Assembly: GCA_022835595.1 (NCBI GenBank)
Contig: BQUP01000003.1
Span: 6,629 to 70,628, forward strand
Reading direction: 5' to 3'
Length of the DNA: 64,000 nucleotides
Source of the DNA: Cystobasidium ongulense
Lineage: Eukaryota > Basidiomycota > Cystobasidiomycetes > Cystobasidiales > Cystobasidiaceae
Position 1 is the stretch's first letter, and each line of letters opens with the position of its first letter. Positions 46,209 through 57,507 of the stretch are shown here, in pieces. The notes below the pieces were generated by a model. The model did no database searches, was not told the origin of the DNA, and saw nothing but the letters and a program-made list of their open reading frames with translations. Both the position numbers and the translations under genes were made by a program.

Positions 46209-49200
46209 TCAGCGAGGCGTCGAAGACGTGCTTGCGTGTCCGTTCACCATTGACTGTAGCGAGCTGCCAGTTACATTCCCATTTACCATGCCTATAGCCG
46301 ATACCGTGGAGACGCGGCCTGTTGAATGTGCATTGGCAGCCCCCGAAGACGAGCCAGAGGGTCTATCGCCGTTAGTAGCGGTGGAATCGGTGCCTGCGAT
46401 TGTAAGGAGAGCTGCAGCCTTTTGGCATAGAATGATCTGCTCAAAACCCGTCGACATCTTAGTGGCTTGTCGCAGCAGCTCTAGAGCTTCTTTGTTCGTA
46501 AGCAGTTCTGCCCTCTTGAGCAAATTCTTGAGTAGAGCAGTTCTCTTCTCCGAGATTTCAGGAGGAGTCGGACTACGCACGAGTTCGTATCTCGTGTGAG
46601 GAGGCTGGTTGGGTGCAATCTGAATTGGAAGAGGATTAACGTATACAGGGGCCGCAGGACGAATGGGAGCCAGAGGGACCGGAGCTTGCTGTTCATGCGG
46701 CTTATTTGCGGCGGCTAGTTTTGCCCTCTTTCTCTGGTGGGAATTCAAAATCGAAAGATCTTCTGGGTCCAAAATAGAAGGTCCTCCCTCTTCAGCATCC
46801 GAGTCTTCAGAGAAGTTTGCAGCGTCAAAATCATCGTCCTCAGTGTCAGACCCATTGGTTCTGGCCGATTTAGAAGTCACCGAGCTTGGTGTGAAGCTTT
46901 CGCCGGATACATTGTAATTCTGAAAGACTCGACGTCAGCAGATTACACGCATGGGACAAGTCAAGCCAACTTACCGCTTGTTGGCGGCGACGATATCCTC
47001 GACCCATTTGTAACGCTCTAGCTAGTTCCTCATCCTTCTTCTCCTTCTCTTTTGCCTCAATCATCTTGCTCCAGAAGCCTCGTTGCGCTTCTACCTCCTG
47101 CTTGTCAGCTTCTTCTTCCTGTTCTCGGACCTGGCGATCCCATACTCTTGCGTAGGAAAATGCCTTATTCGCTTCAATGGTCCGCTTCTGTTTGGCCTCC
47201 ATTTCTTCGGCGCTGGCGTTCACATCCTCTGTCTTTGCGATCAAGTCGTCCATGTCGCGCGATGAGTAGTTGATCTCTGTCTGTGTGGCTTGGCCAGGCT
47301 CGTCGGTGAACAACGCCTGCGCACCGAACAGAAGCAGAGACTCGACATTGTTCACTGCTTCTTCATCGTCGTCGTTGTTCAGGTCTTTGCTGTCAACGAT
47401 CAACTGCTCCAGTACCATCTTCTTCTTTCCCGTTTCAATGATCTTTTCTTCGCAGGTGCCCTTGACCATCAGCTTGAAACACATCACCTTCTTCTTTTGT
47501 CCGATTCTGTGAGCTCTTGATATAGCTTGTAGATCTTGAAATGGATTGAAATCCGCATCAAACATAATTACCGTGTCTGCCGTTGCCAGATTGATTCCAA
47601 CACCTCCAGCTCTTGTAGTCAGGATAAAGATGAAAATATCCGAGCCGGGCGCGTTGTAGGCATCGATGTTCTTTTGTCGTTGCGTTTGACTGGTGTTACC
47701 GTCTAAGCGGACGAATTTTACCTTCATTCCTTCCAGGAATCGCTCAATTACATTGAGAACGATGACAAATTGGGAGAAGAGCAGTACACGGTGTCCGCGA
47801 TCTTTTAACTTTGGCAGGAAAACGGCTATTGCATTTTGGTCAGCGAACGAGGACCACTATACGAGACTATCGCATTGTGCTCACCGAGAAACGCAAGTTT
47901 GGAGCTGGCCTCAACTAAGTTCTTATGTATAGCGTTGGCGTCGAGATTTGTATCGTGCTCAAGCTCGTCACGGACCAGGTAAGGGTGACAAAGCGTCTTC
48001 CGCAACTCCATCAAGACGTTGCGCCTGTACTTTAGGTCAGTAAATATTCCATGGTAGCGTAGGACTCCCACGTACACTTTGCCGGTAACAACTTTCTTCT
48101 TTGTTTTAGCTTTAGAAGCGTCGTAAATTGCTTTGAGGGCATCCATGTTCTTCTCTAGTACCGATTTGTAGACTATCTTTTGCAGTGGACTCATGCTCAG
48201 AGGGACGATGACTTCTGAAAGAGGAGGCAAATTGAGAACCGCCTCTTTGGTCCGCCTTAAGAAGTATGGCTGTGCTAGAGATTGCACTCTATTCAAACCT
48301 TTACGTTAGAAACATTCCCTTCGGCCTCCTTTCACAGAACTTACTCGTCAACGAGCTCCGGAGTCAATGTTTCGTACCGATCGTGTAGCTCATCTAGATT
48401 GCGGAAACTTGGCGGATCCTAATAATCATATAATTCAGCCACTTCAAAAGTTGTTTACATCTGGGTAATGTCTTACGAGAAAGTAAAGGAGATTGAAAAG
48501 CTCGTCGAGATTGTTATTGACGGGTGTACCTTTGCAGAGATGTAATCAGGTGTCTATCGGTTTGTACAGGTACAATGGGACATACCTGTGAGTAGAATAC
48601 TCTGACCGAATCTGAGAGTTTTCAACGCGCCCCAAAGTAAATTCTTGGGACCAGACTTCAGGCGCTGTGCTTCGTCAACCACCAAAGCTTCCCAGCGTGG
48701 GACACGTCTAAATATGATAGTATCCTTTGTCAAGCATTCGTACGTCGTTAGCACTACGTGCGTTCTTAGCTTTTGATCCGCTACCGCCCCTTCGGTGTAC
48801 AATTCGAACTAGAGTATGTGGTCAGGTAAGTAGCTGTTCTTAGATTGACCGGATAGCGTATACTTACTTCCTCGATGATACCTCGAGAGGTGCGGTTCCC
48901 GTAGTAGCTATGGACAAGGTCTCAGTCAGGCGGCAATGTAGTTTGGTAGGAGGCTCAAGGTGACATACGGGACAACGCGCATGTCATCCGGCGCCCAGCG
49001 TGCAAATTCTCTTTGCCAGTTTTGTAAGGTAGAGTTCGGTACCTATCGTAGCGGGGTGTAAGATACGATCTGTGGGGAAAGATCACAGATAAAACTTACA
49101 ACCACAAGGAAGGGCTTGCAATTTTCCGTTCTGAACAGTATAGAAAGGAATGAGATGATCTGCAATGTGCAAAGTCAGCACACATCAATCGGGAGAGGAA

Positions 49201-52200
49201 AGGTGTTTAGATTTACTTGTACAGTCTTGCCTAATCCCATCTCATCAGCCAGAATACAGCCCTTTTTGATCCACCAGTTGAAATACTGCCGCCGCATTAT
49301 TAGCAAAATAAAACCAGCGCCAAGGTAAGGATATAGGAACGTACGAGCCACGACACTCCCAATAGCTGGAAGTCCATAAGTTTGCCTAGGGTTATGAAAT
49401 CTGGCTGAGCCGTGATTTCCTTGAACTGGCTTCGGGGCCGAGCACGATCCAATATAGCGAGTTCTTTTTGGTTCGGCCTTGGAATTTCCACGTCGCGAAA
49501 TTTGAGGTAATCACTGTACGCGCGGACAAAGTCTGCGTACTGTGGTTCACCTTGTCGAGGAAAGCCATGTTCCCAAGTTGCTGTATCGTAAGGTAACCCT
49601 TGCCATTTGATGTATATTTCGGAAATCCTGGATATAGTGTCTTCTGGATCATTGGAAATTCGGTTCTTCATGTTGAGCACCCTGGTATCTGCTCCAGAAC
49701 CAGACTTCCTCTTCAGCCGGACATCCAGTACACGATCAGGCGTAAGCCATTCCTTTGGAATCTTTTCGAATGCGTCAGGTGTTGGTGCTAGATTGAAATT
49801 TTCGAGGTGATCTTCCTCTACATCTTCTTCGCCATCGCGAGTTGAAACATCTGGTTTGATGTCAATGAGAGGGCCATCGACCAGGAAATTCCGAAGACGT
49901 TGCCTGTGTGCGGAATATAGCCACGAGTGTGGCACCCATGTAGCATTTCGAAAGGATGTTTCCTTGAACTTGACCAAGTATTCGGCATTCCACCAAGGTG
50001 ACTTGTGATCTGGTAATTCCGACGCCACTACAGGCCGCTTGCCAGGACTCCCTGGATCAAGTCGCTTCGGACTAGGCGGCGGTGGTGTCTGGTCATCTTC
50101 GCCTCCCTTTTTCTCCCAGTCGAGTGGTCGCCATGCGAGAACAGCGTCAATGGGGCCCCAGTTTCTGCAGTCGTCACACTGCCAGTCCCATGAGTACTGC
50201 CATTGATCCACTGCATCTGGCGTAGATATACACGAGTAATGTGCAGCACGCTTGCACTTGGTGCAGCGAAAGAGAAGGTCTTTGTCGTTGGGAACATGAA
50301 CCGCGTCTTTTTGAATCGGACTGCCGGGTACCAGTACATCCTCTTCTGCTTCAATTGGTGGGACATCCTTGGATTTTGCAATCAAGTCCGCATGGCCTTC
50401 CGTAGTAAGAGCCGAAGAAGGCGCTTCTTGACCTTTTAAAGGCCCAGACGCGGGATCCTCTATCTCTGGATCTTTTGTGATGTCATGCACTGCCTCGCTC
50501 TTTAGACAAAACTTGCAGGTGGGACCCTGCGGCTTCAGGCAATCGGGGCAAGAATCTATTTTGAAAGTCTTGTTGATATTGAGATGTGCACGTGGTCCAT
50601 ACTTAGCATTGACTTTCTTCTTGAAGCGCACTTTCATTCCGTTCGCTGAAGAATACCCTGGCAGCTGAAATTGATCAAACTTCAGTGTTGGCTCAGGAAC
50701 TGCAGAGTCCGTCTGATGAATGCTACGTACACATTTCCAATGCCACGAGCTCGAACATATTCCACACCAGATCCAGCTGCAGACACATGTAAATGTCAGA
50801 TTGTGATTCAGGACCTTGATCAGACACTCACCAGCCGTGTTCTTTAATAGAATTTGCGTCCCAGTCACCATCATCATCTGCTTTCTTGCGTTTCCGCTTC
50901 TCCTTCTTGATAAATTCGGGTAGGAGCTCTCGTGCGGGCGACGCTTTGCAATTTGAACAACTCTACATTAACTTGGAGTTAGCCAAATCAGTTGCTGCCC
51001 ATGCAAGAAGACTACTCTTACTCGACAATGGAACTGTTCCGGTCTCAAATTCTCTTCCCTGACACCGCCTTCGATAAACTCTTCCTCGGTCTCGTCCCCA
51101 TCATGCGGTAGGTCAGCTGTTGGTGAAGTTCGAATGCGCTTGTTTGCCACTTTCGGTCGAAAGCTTGTGCCCTTTCCATTGCTGCCAATTGATCTATTCT
51201 TCGACGCTGCGCTGTTGGCGGCCGAAGAATCGCTCTCCGATTCCGTCACAGCTCCCTCTGACATATCTTCGTCTTCTTCGTTGTATTCTGCTTGTTTGCT
51301 GTAGTCTACCTTTTTCTTGGCCGCATCGCGCTGTGACCTGCGGCTTGCTTCGACGTGAAGAGGTACATCGTCGGACGAGTCGCTAAGCGCGTCCTCGTCC
51401 GAGCTGTTATCTTCAGGTTCGGGCGAGGTGCCTTGCATATCATCGCTATAGGCTTCATCACTATCTGGATGCTTCTCCATTTCTGTAGTGTTGTCTTCAC
51501 CAGATTCAGAATCGCTGTATACCTTGCCGTCCTCACGCCAGCCACTATTGAAGACTTCCAACCAGTCGTCCAGCAAGTCTTGATACGTGTGCAGGGCACC
51601 CTCAGGGACCTGTTTGCCAATTCGTCAGAGAGTGTTTGCGCTGGAGCAGTGATGCTAGATGGAAGTCACTCACGAGTGCTCGTTGGCCCCCTTTAAGCTT
51701 AACGGTATAGGCGTACTCTTGTTTGTAGCGCTTCCGGCCTAGGATCTTCGTTATCTCCTCGTCTACACCAAGTGAGCTATACTCGGGAGAGGAATCGTCT
51801 GTTGTATCGATAGCTTGCGTAGGCGAAGAAGCAGGTATACCTTCAGAGATACCGGATTGCTTCTTTGTGACTGCAGCCTGAATACTTGTAGAAGATCGTG
51901 TATTTTGATCTGACGCGTCGGACTCGGCAATTACACGCTTCTTCCTCCTCCTTCTCCCAGCACTTGTTTTCTGTTTTGGCAGAGTGATTTCCTCTTCTGA
52001 TTGTGGAGCTACCGGTGTCAGATTGCTCGAGCTGGAACTAGCAATATGAAGCATTGCGGGCGCTTGGAGCGATGTCGATGTCGATGAATTGGTTAGGGGT
52101 AGAGGCTGCTTCGAAGGGCCAGCATGTGCATTGTCATTGTCGAATAGAGTCGTCAGCTCGACGGCTGGTGGAGCACTCTCTGATGCCGCTTGGGCCAGTT

Positions 52201-52456
52201 GTTGTGGACTTCCACTTCTGAGGACACCCGCAGGAAGCGGGTCATTCTCAAGCTGTCTTTCCTTTCCTTTGAGAGACGGAACTGCCAAGGGTGGAAAGCT
52301 TCCCTTCTCTGAAGCTGCTACTTCATGCAGATGCTCCAGAGGCTGGCTGGTGTTGTTGATAATGTCGCTTGCAGCCGAGCGAACAGACAGGGCGCGTTTG
52401 GTCGGAAGCGGGACCTCGACATAGAGGAAGCGTCTTGTCTTGCCGGCTTGAAGCAT
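46209..52456 (-). CDS. SNF2-family chromatin remodeler with PHD finger and chromodomains (Mi-2/CHD3/Mit1 type)
   Basis: A large nuclear ATP-dependent remodeler on the minus strand. After a Ser-rich disordered start and acidic stretches comes a zinc-finger region (CLKPQGPTCKFC). A PHD-type finger follows (CTKCKRAAHYSC ... WDWQCDDC, near 50.15-50.28 kb). The paired chromodomain part includes AEYLVKFKETSFRNATWVPH and IYIKWQGLPYDTATWE. The SNF2 ATPase begins with LMDFQLLGVSWL, has Walker A as DEMGLGKT (near 49.23 kb), VVDEAQRLKS as Walker B and LDGNTSQTQRQ, TRAGGVGINLATADTVI, RAHRIGQKKKV in the helicase C lobe (47.9-47.5 kb). An acidic-basic C-terminal region follows to the stop at 46209. Domain order matches CHD3/Mi-2 and fission-yeast Mit1 of the SHREC silencing complex. 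More than ten introns are present. Confidence 0.88.
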
Positions 52457-52988
52457 GTATATGGATCCAAGCGTCTGGTTGTTGGTGCTCTATCTCGAGT
52501 CCGCAGCGAGCATAGCCGATGGAAGCAAGAATGGAAGCGTCCTCGAGCACCAAAGAGGGTGATCGAGGCCGACTTTCAATAAACGCGTCAAGCAAACATC
52601 AATGCAGAGTAGGGTGTGGATGCGGGCCGCAGCTGGCTTGGATGCCGCCGCAATCGCTCCTTCTTGCTATTTGGCTGCTTGCCATGTCCCTCCAGGCCTG
52701 GTCAAGGCTCGCATAAAAGGCACGTGGCAAAGCACTCTGTCGGATGTACAACCCATCTTGCTGCATGCATGTATGCTTATGGCAGTGTGGAGCCTCCTGA
52801 TAGGTGAATCGTAGCTCTCGTAGGCCATCTGGGCGCTCAAGCAGACCTCCAATGCTTCGGTGGCGCAGCGACTCGCTGTTAGCGAGCATCCAGCGGATTG
52901 CCTCTTCTCTACCACAACTCTTCACCTCGACCCAGTTCAAGCTCAAGGTCGCATTTCAGCACCTGTCTGGAGACACATTTATCTGCAC

Positions 52989-53581
52989 AATGAGGTCGTT
53001 ATTACGCTTCAATGCCCAACAAGGCATCATCCTGTGAGCGGCTTTGCATGGCTTGACAAACGGCAGTGCCTGTCGTTGATCAAGCAAACTGACGGTCATC
53101 GCCTGCAGTCTCTCCTTCGTTCTGGCGCTGGGCTTCCTTCTAGTCATCCTCTCTTGTGCGCTCTTTGGCAATTGGATGCCCTTACTTGTCGGTGAGTATC
53201 GCTTTGCATTACATTCGTTATCATTGTCCCATGGGCAAAGACAGCGTGGTAAGGACAGAAACGAGCATAATACTGATCTTTACCCACAATCATCTCTCTC
53301 CAGCTGCAATCTTCGTACTAGCACCTGCACCAAATTCGATGTGCGCGCGCTGTTCTGGCGCCGATGACTTCAGTGCCGACTACTCGAGCGGCGGAGTCGA
53401 CTTCGGCCACTTCGTTACAAGCATGTTCGTCGTGACAGGTGTGGCGCTTCCTCTAGTCCTAGCACATGCAGGCGTCCTACATGCGATGGCGGCGTATATG
53501 TCGATAGCGGGAGGTGTACTTGTGTATGGGACTATTATCACCTATGGCCGCTTCTTCAGTGCGGAGACAGACACCTTCTAG
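52989..53581 (+). CDS. VPS55: Vps55, endosomal sorting membrane protein, about 134 aa
   Basis: Vps55 (OB-RGRP/LEPROT family) works with Vps68 in late-endosome to vacuole sorting. Exon 1 is 52989-53032 and ends in GIIL. A 76-base intron joins in phase to LSFVLALGFLLVILSCALFG and NWMPLLV, and a second intron leads to AAIFVLAPAPNSMCARC. The family signatures are complete: LFGNWMPLL, GADDFSADYSSGGVDFGHFV, MFVVTGVALPLVLAHAGV and SIAGGVLVYGTIITYG. Four membrane helices are evident and the length is usual for the family. The start ATG was chosen because its exon splices in phase to the first helix. Its start faces the remodeler gene across 532 bases. Confidence 0.93.
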
Positions 53582-53825
53582 GCAAGCATGACATGAGTAT
53601 TACGCGAAGACTTTGTATACTAGACAAGCAGCCGTGTGAACTGAGCTATAGTGTCTGTACCATAATCAATGGAAAGCGAGAGCAAGCATACCTGGCAGCA
53701 TGTAGAAGCCGATCACCTGGCATCTCACTGACCATGATTATTTGAGACCTCTTCTTTCCTTGACTCGACCACAAGCTCTATAACATACTGCAGTCTACCG
53801 TCTCGGTGCTGCCAGCTAGCTTGCC

Positions 53826-55511
53826 ATGCGGCCTCGTGTGGTCGACAGCGACGATGAGGACGATGAGGTGCAGGCCAACAGAACCGTGGATGGCGATGGG
53901 CAAGGTCCAAGTGGAACACGCAAGGGAGTCCGCTTCTCAGCAGCGGAGAAAGGCAAAGCACGAGCTCGCATAGCAGACGACGAAGAAGAAGCAGACCTAG
54001 ATGCCGACATGGCTGATGGTGACGGTGACGGTGAAGCCGGGGAGGACGACGAATTCGAAGTCGACACCACTACTGGCCGTAAGAAGAGCAACAAGCTGAA
54101 ACTGAGTTGGGAGGAAGAGTACGCCAGATCGTGGGATGTCCTCACCGAAGATGTCCATGGTTCGCTCGAGGGAGCAGTGGCTGCGTTTCTAACTTCGAAC
54201 AAGCGTCGTCGTATCCTGCGCGACACGGCAGCAGTACAGAGAGGCATTATCAGGCACCTCTTTCTCATCATCGACCTTTCCGAATCAATGTTGGATCGAG
54301 ATATGAGGCCTTCCAGATTAGAGCTATCCATCAAGTACGCTCAAGAGTTTGTTACCGAGTTCTTTGACCAAAATCCGATATCTCAACTGGGCATCATCGT
54401 TACGAGGGATGGAATGGCAGAGCGAATTAGTCCGTTAGGGGGCAATCCTGTCGAGCATCTAAAGTCACTGCAAAACAAGAAGAAACTCCTCGCAAGTGGA
54501 GAACCGAGCTTGCAAAATGCGCTAAACATGGCGAGGTCTGGATTGGCGTAAGCTGCTTTGTCCGATTTTATAGCCGAGCTGCTGGACTTAATGTCCGTTT
54601 CTGCACAGTCACCTACCGACGCATGGATCACGCGAGGTCGTCATCATCTTTGGGAGTCTCACTACCTGTGATCCCGGAAATATACACGATACAATACAGG
54701 CCCTTGCGAAGGATCGCGTGCGAGTGTCAATCATCGGACTGTCCGCCGAAGTAAGCTTATGTCGGGAGATCTCCAAACAGACAAGAGGTATGTTGTTCTT
54801 ACATTGCTGTCCGAGGATATGTGACCAACTCTCTTCGTTATAAGGTACATTCTCTGTGTGTCTTAATGAAGATCACTTCAAGGACCTACTGTTCGAATCC
54901 ATCCTCCCACCTGCCTCTGTGAAAGCTCAAAAACCTGGGGGAGGCACGTCAAATGGCTCCGACTTGATGGTCATGGGCTTCCCTACACTTCTGACGCATT
55001 CACAGTATCCGACATTGTGCTCTTGCCATTCCAAGCTGTACAAGTCTCGTGGCTACATTTGTCCGCGATGCGACTCCAAGTTGTGCGAAGTGCCAACCGA
55101 GTGCGGAATTTGTCGACTCACTATCGTTTCGAGTCCACATCTCGCAAGAAGCTACAGACATTTATTTCCGATAGGGAACTGGATGGAAGTCAATGGGGGA
55201 GCGTAAGTCGATCTTATCGGCACAAGAAGGCTGTTGAGTAAGGTTGCTGATCGTGCCACGTTATTAGTCTCGGACCGATGCCAATACATTGCTACGGCTG
55301 TTCTGTCGCGTTTCCTCCTTACGCGGAACCATCAGGACCTCCACCCACGGCACATACTAGCGAGATCGTTGCAGGCGCGCCTGGTCACCCTGGCCAGCCG
55401 CCGCCTAGCGCTACTGGGCGCTATGAATGTCCGAAATGTAAACATCAATTTTGTATCGACTGCGATATATACGTACATCAGCTGGGAGCGTGCCCTGGCT
55501 GTCATGTATAG
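53826..55511 (+). CDS. SSL1: TFIIH core subunit Ssl1 (p44/GTF2H2)
   Basis: Ssl1 is a core subunit of TFIIH, supporting Rad3/XPD helicase function in transcription and nucleotide-excision repair. After an unusually long acidic N-terminal extension (about 95 residues with DDEDDE and DADMADGDGDGEAGEDDE) comes the family signature WEEEYARSWDVLTEDVHGSL. The vWA domain follows (RGIIRHLFLIIDLSESMLDR, QNPISQLGIIVTRDGMAERI, NALNMARSGL, REVVIIFGSLTTCDPGNIHD). Then VRVSIIGLSAEVSLCREIS and TFSVCLNEDHF. The zinc-binding parts read ICPRCDSKLCEVPTECGICR and, at the C-terminus, ECPKCKHQFCIDCD with CPGC. A small intron interrupts the vWA domain near 54.55 kb and others near 54.75, 54.8 and 55.2 kb. Confidence 0.93.
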
Positions 55512-55788
55512 GCCAGCTTTTTGTCGTTGGCGGTTGTAGCATAGTAGGATCTGTTTTTAGGGGTACGAATTGCTACCGCCCGCTATTCTGGATTGTAATC
55601 CGGCAATTACCAGCAGATCCATTCGACAGACATAAATCTCATACCTATCCTTGAAGACCATGGAGAGGGCCTTGGACACGTAGTGCTCCACGTGACATGC
55701 CTTTGGGCTTTTCAATCTTTTCTCTGCTCCAAGTCATCGTATTGTCACGGTCGGCATCCAATGTGCGAGCAGTATACTTGGAGTTCGA

Positions 55789-57238
55789 ATGAGTCAAGAG
55801 ATGCATAATGATACTCTAGAAGCACTGTGGTCCTTAAAGAAGCATTATGATGCTCGCCTACCCGAAGACGTACGCTTGGTACCAATTCCAGAAAACATAT
55901 CTGGTCAAGATACACAAACCTGGTTGATTCAGAATATTATTGAAGAAGAGAAAGCACTCGGGCAGACCGATAGAGACGATGATTCTGGTATTGGTGCCGT
56001 GGCTTGGCGCAGATCTTACTGGAAACGGGTTGTACAGCAAATAGAAGCAGAAATCGCTGCAAGGTCAGATGAGGATGTAAGTTCTACAATGCTAGGATTT
56101 GGTTTTGACACATCTATAACTCCTACTTCCAGACGGAAGTTCATGAAGACATCTTCTTCTATCTAAGCAACCTTATGGGGCAACCTGCTTCCTTGACAAG
56201 GTGGGCACATATCTTCCAAGCTTGATACCAGCAGCTGATCAGAACTCAACAGCGGTACCTACTTACGACGATTTCACTACTCTCTGTCGCGTGGCGGGAA
56301 GTTGTCGCACTCAATATCCACCATAGAAGATCAGGCTGCAATTTCCGGAGGCAGGCCAATATGCACATGACCGGACGAAACTGAGGCACGAGCTGACAGA
56401 CGGCACAAATTACAGGTACAACTGGTCTACGCACCTGGCCTGCTGCACTGTTCCTAGCAAACCATATTCTATCGGATCCTGAGCTTGTAGTAAACAGGCA
56501 CTTGCTTGAACTCGGTTCTGGTGCGGGCATGATTGCGGTTTTGACAAGCCAGCTGCAACGAGCTGGACGCGGTAGTACGATTGCCTCGGACTTTCACAAT
56601 GCGGTACTGGACCGCCTACGACAGAATCTGGATGCTAGTAGGTGCATCAGCTTTATTCGTGCTAGGGTTAACTAATACTCAGACTTGCAGATCTTGGTAA
56701 TGACGCCGAAGGGAAAACCATCACCGTAACGAAGGTAGATTGGTCAGATCCTGCGGCTTTCCAGCATACGAGACCGCTGGATATCATCTTAGCAAGTGAT
56801 GTTGTATGTTTTCTTTCACTTTTGGCCATATACTAGACATCTGTTTGCAAGCCAAAGCGACTGACGCACACATTTCTAGATATACGACCCGGACTTGGCA
56901 ATGCCGCTGGCAAGCTGTCTCTCGCATATTCTTCGGAAACATCCAGGCTGTTCGGCACTTATCTCGCAGACTGTTCGTAACGAAGATACATTGTCCACCT
57001 TTCTGCATGCCTGCTGTAAGTCTTACTGGTCCTCATGCCTGTATGTGGGAACTAAGCTTCCGTTCCATTTCATTTTCCATTAGCCTCAAGAGGACTTCTG
57101 GTAGAAGAGAGTAAGCCAAGACAGCCATGTGGAGACACTGGAATAGTCATGACGCAGACAGTCTACGCAGACGTTAAGCTCTTCCGAGTTTCGTTACAAG
57201 CAGAATCGTCGCCACCCGAAAGTCACAAGAGCGTGTAA
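55789..57238 (+). CDS. EFM3: Elongation factor 2 lysine methyltransferase (Efm3/EEF2KMT family)
   Basis: Seven-beta-strand SAM methyltransferase of the FAM86/EEF2KMT family, which methylates a lysine of eEF2. The N-terminal helical region (MSQEMHNDTLEALWSLKKHY) is followed by YLRRFHYSLSRGGKLSHSIS, a joint through a probable GC-AG intron to GGTTGLRTWPAALFLANHIL, and LLELGSGAGMIAVLTSQL (SAM motif I, E-L-G-S-G-A-G). Then VKVDWSDP-like TKVDWSDPAAF, DIILASDVIYDP (motif with D-V-I-Y-D-P), ISQTVRNEDTLSTFLHAC. A final exon has LLVEESK and ends VKLFRVS...ESHKSV. The exon after the GTAAGT donor at about 57.0 kb gives a natural C-terminus with its stop at 57236-57238. The gene follows SSL1 by 277 bases. 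Confidence 0.85.
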
Positions 57239-57507
57239 AGTGGCTCTTGTATCAGGCTGCATATTCGCATTAACTATTTCATTTCACTACACACACCATA
57301 GCGATCTATATGGCTTGCATCCTCGATTTGGAGCGGTCGTCTTGATAGAAGCCGCTTCCATTTCATTTGTTTTGCATCGCTCGCCTTGTATCAGTCGCGC
57401 CTTGTGCTTCCGCTGATACAACATCAACAATCCAAGTGCTTCGCAATAACAGCACAAAGGAGCTTGTAGCAGAACGCTTTCTAGCGAGATTGCATCAGCA
57501 CTCGCTG

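Noticed and set aside
46160-47520. Several plus-strand open frames (for example 46663-46917 and 47270-47520)
   Set aside because: They are complements of the remodeler's C-terminal exons, whose helicase motifs fix the minus strand as coding.
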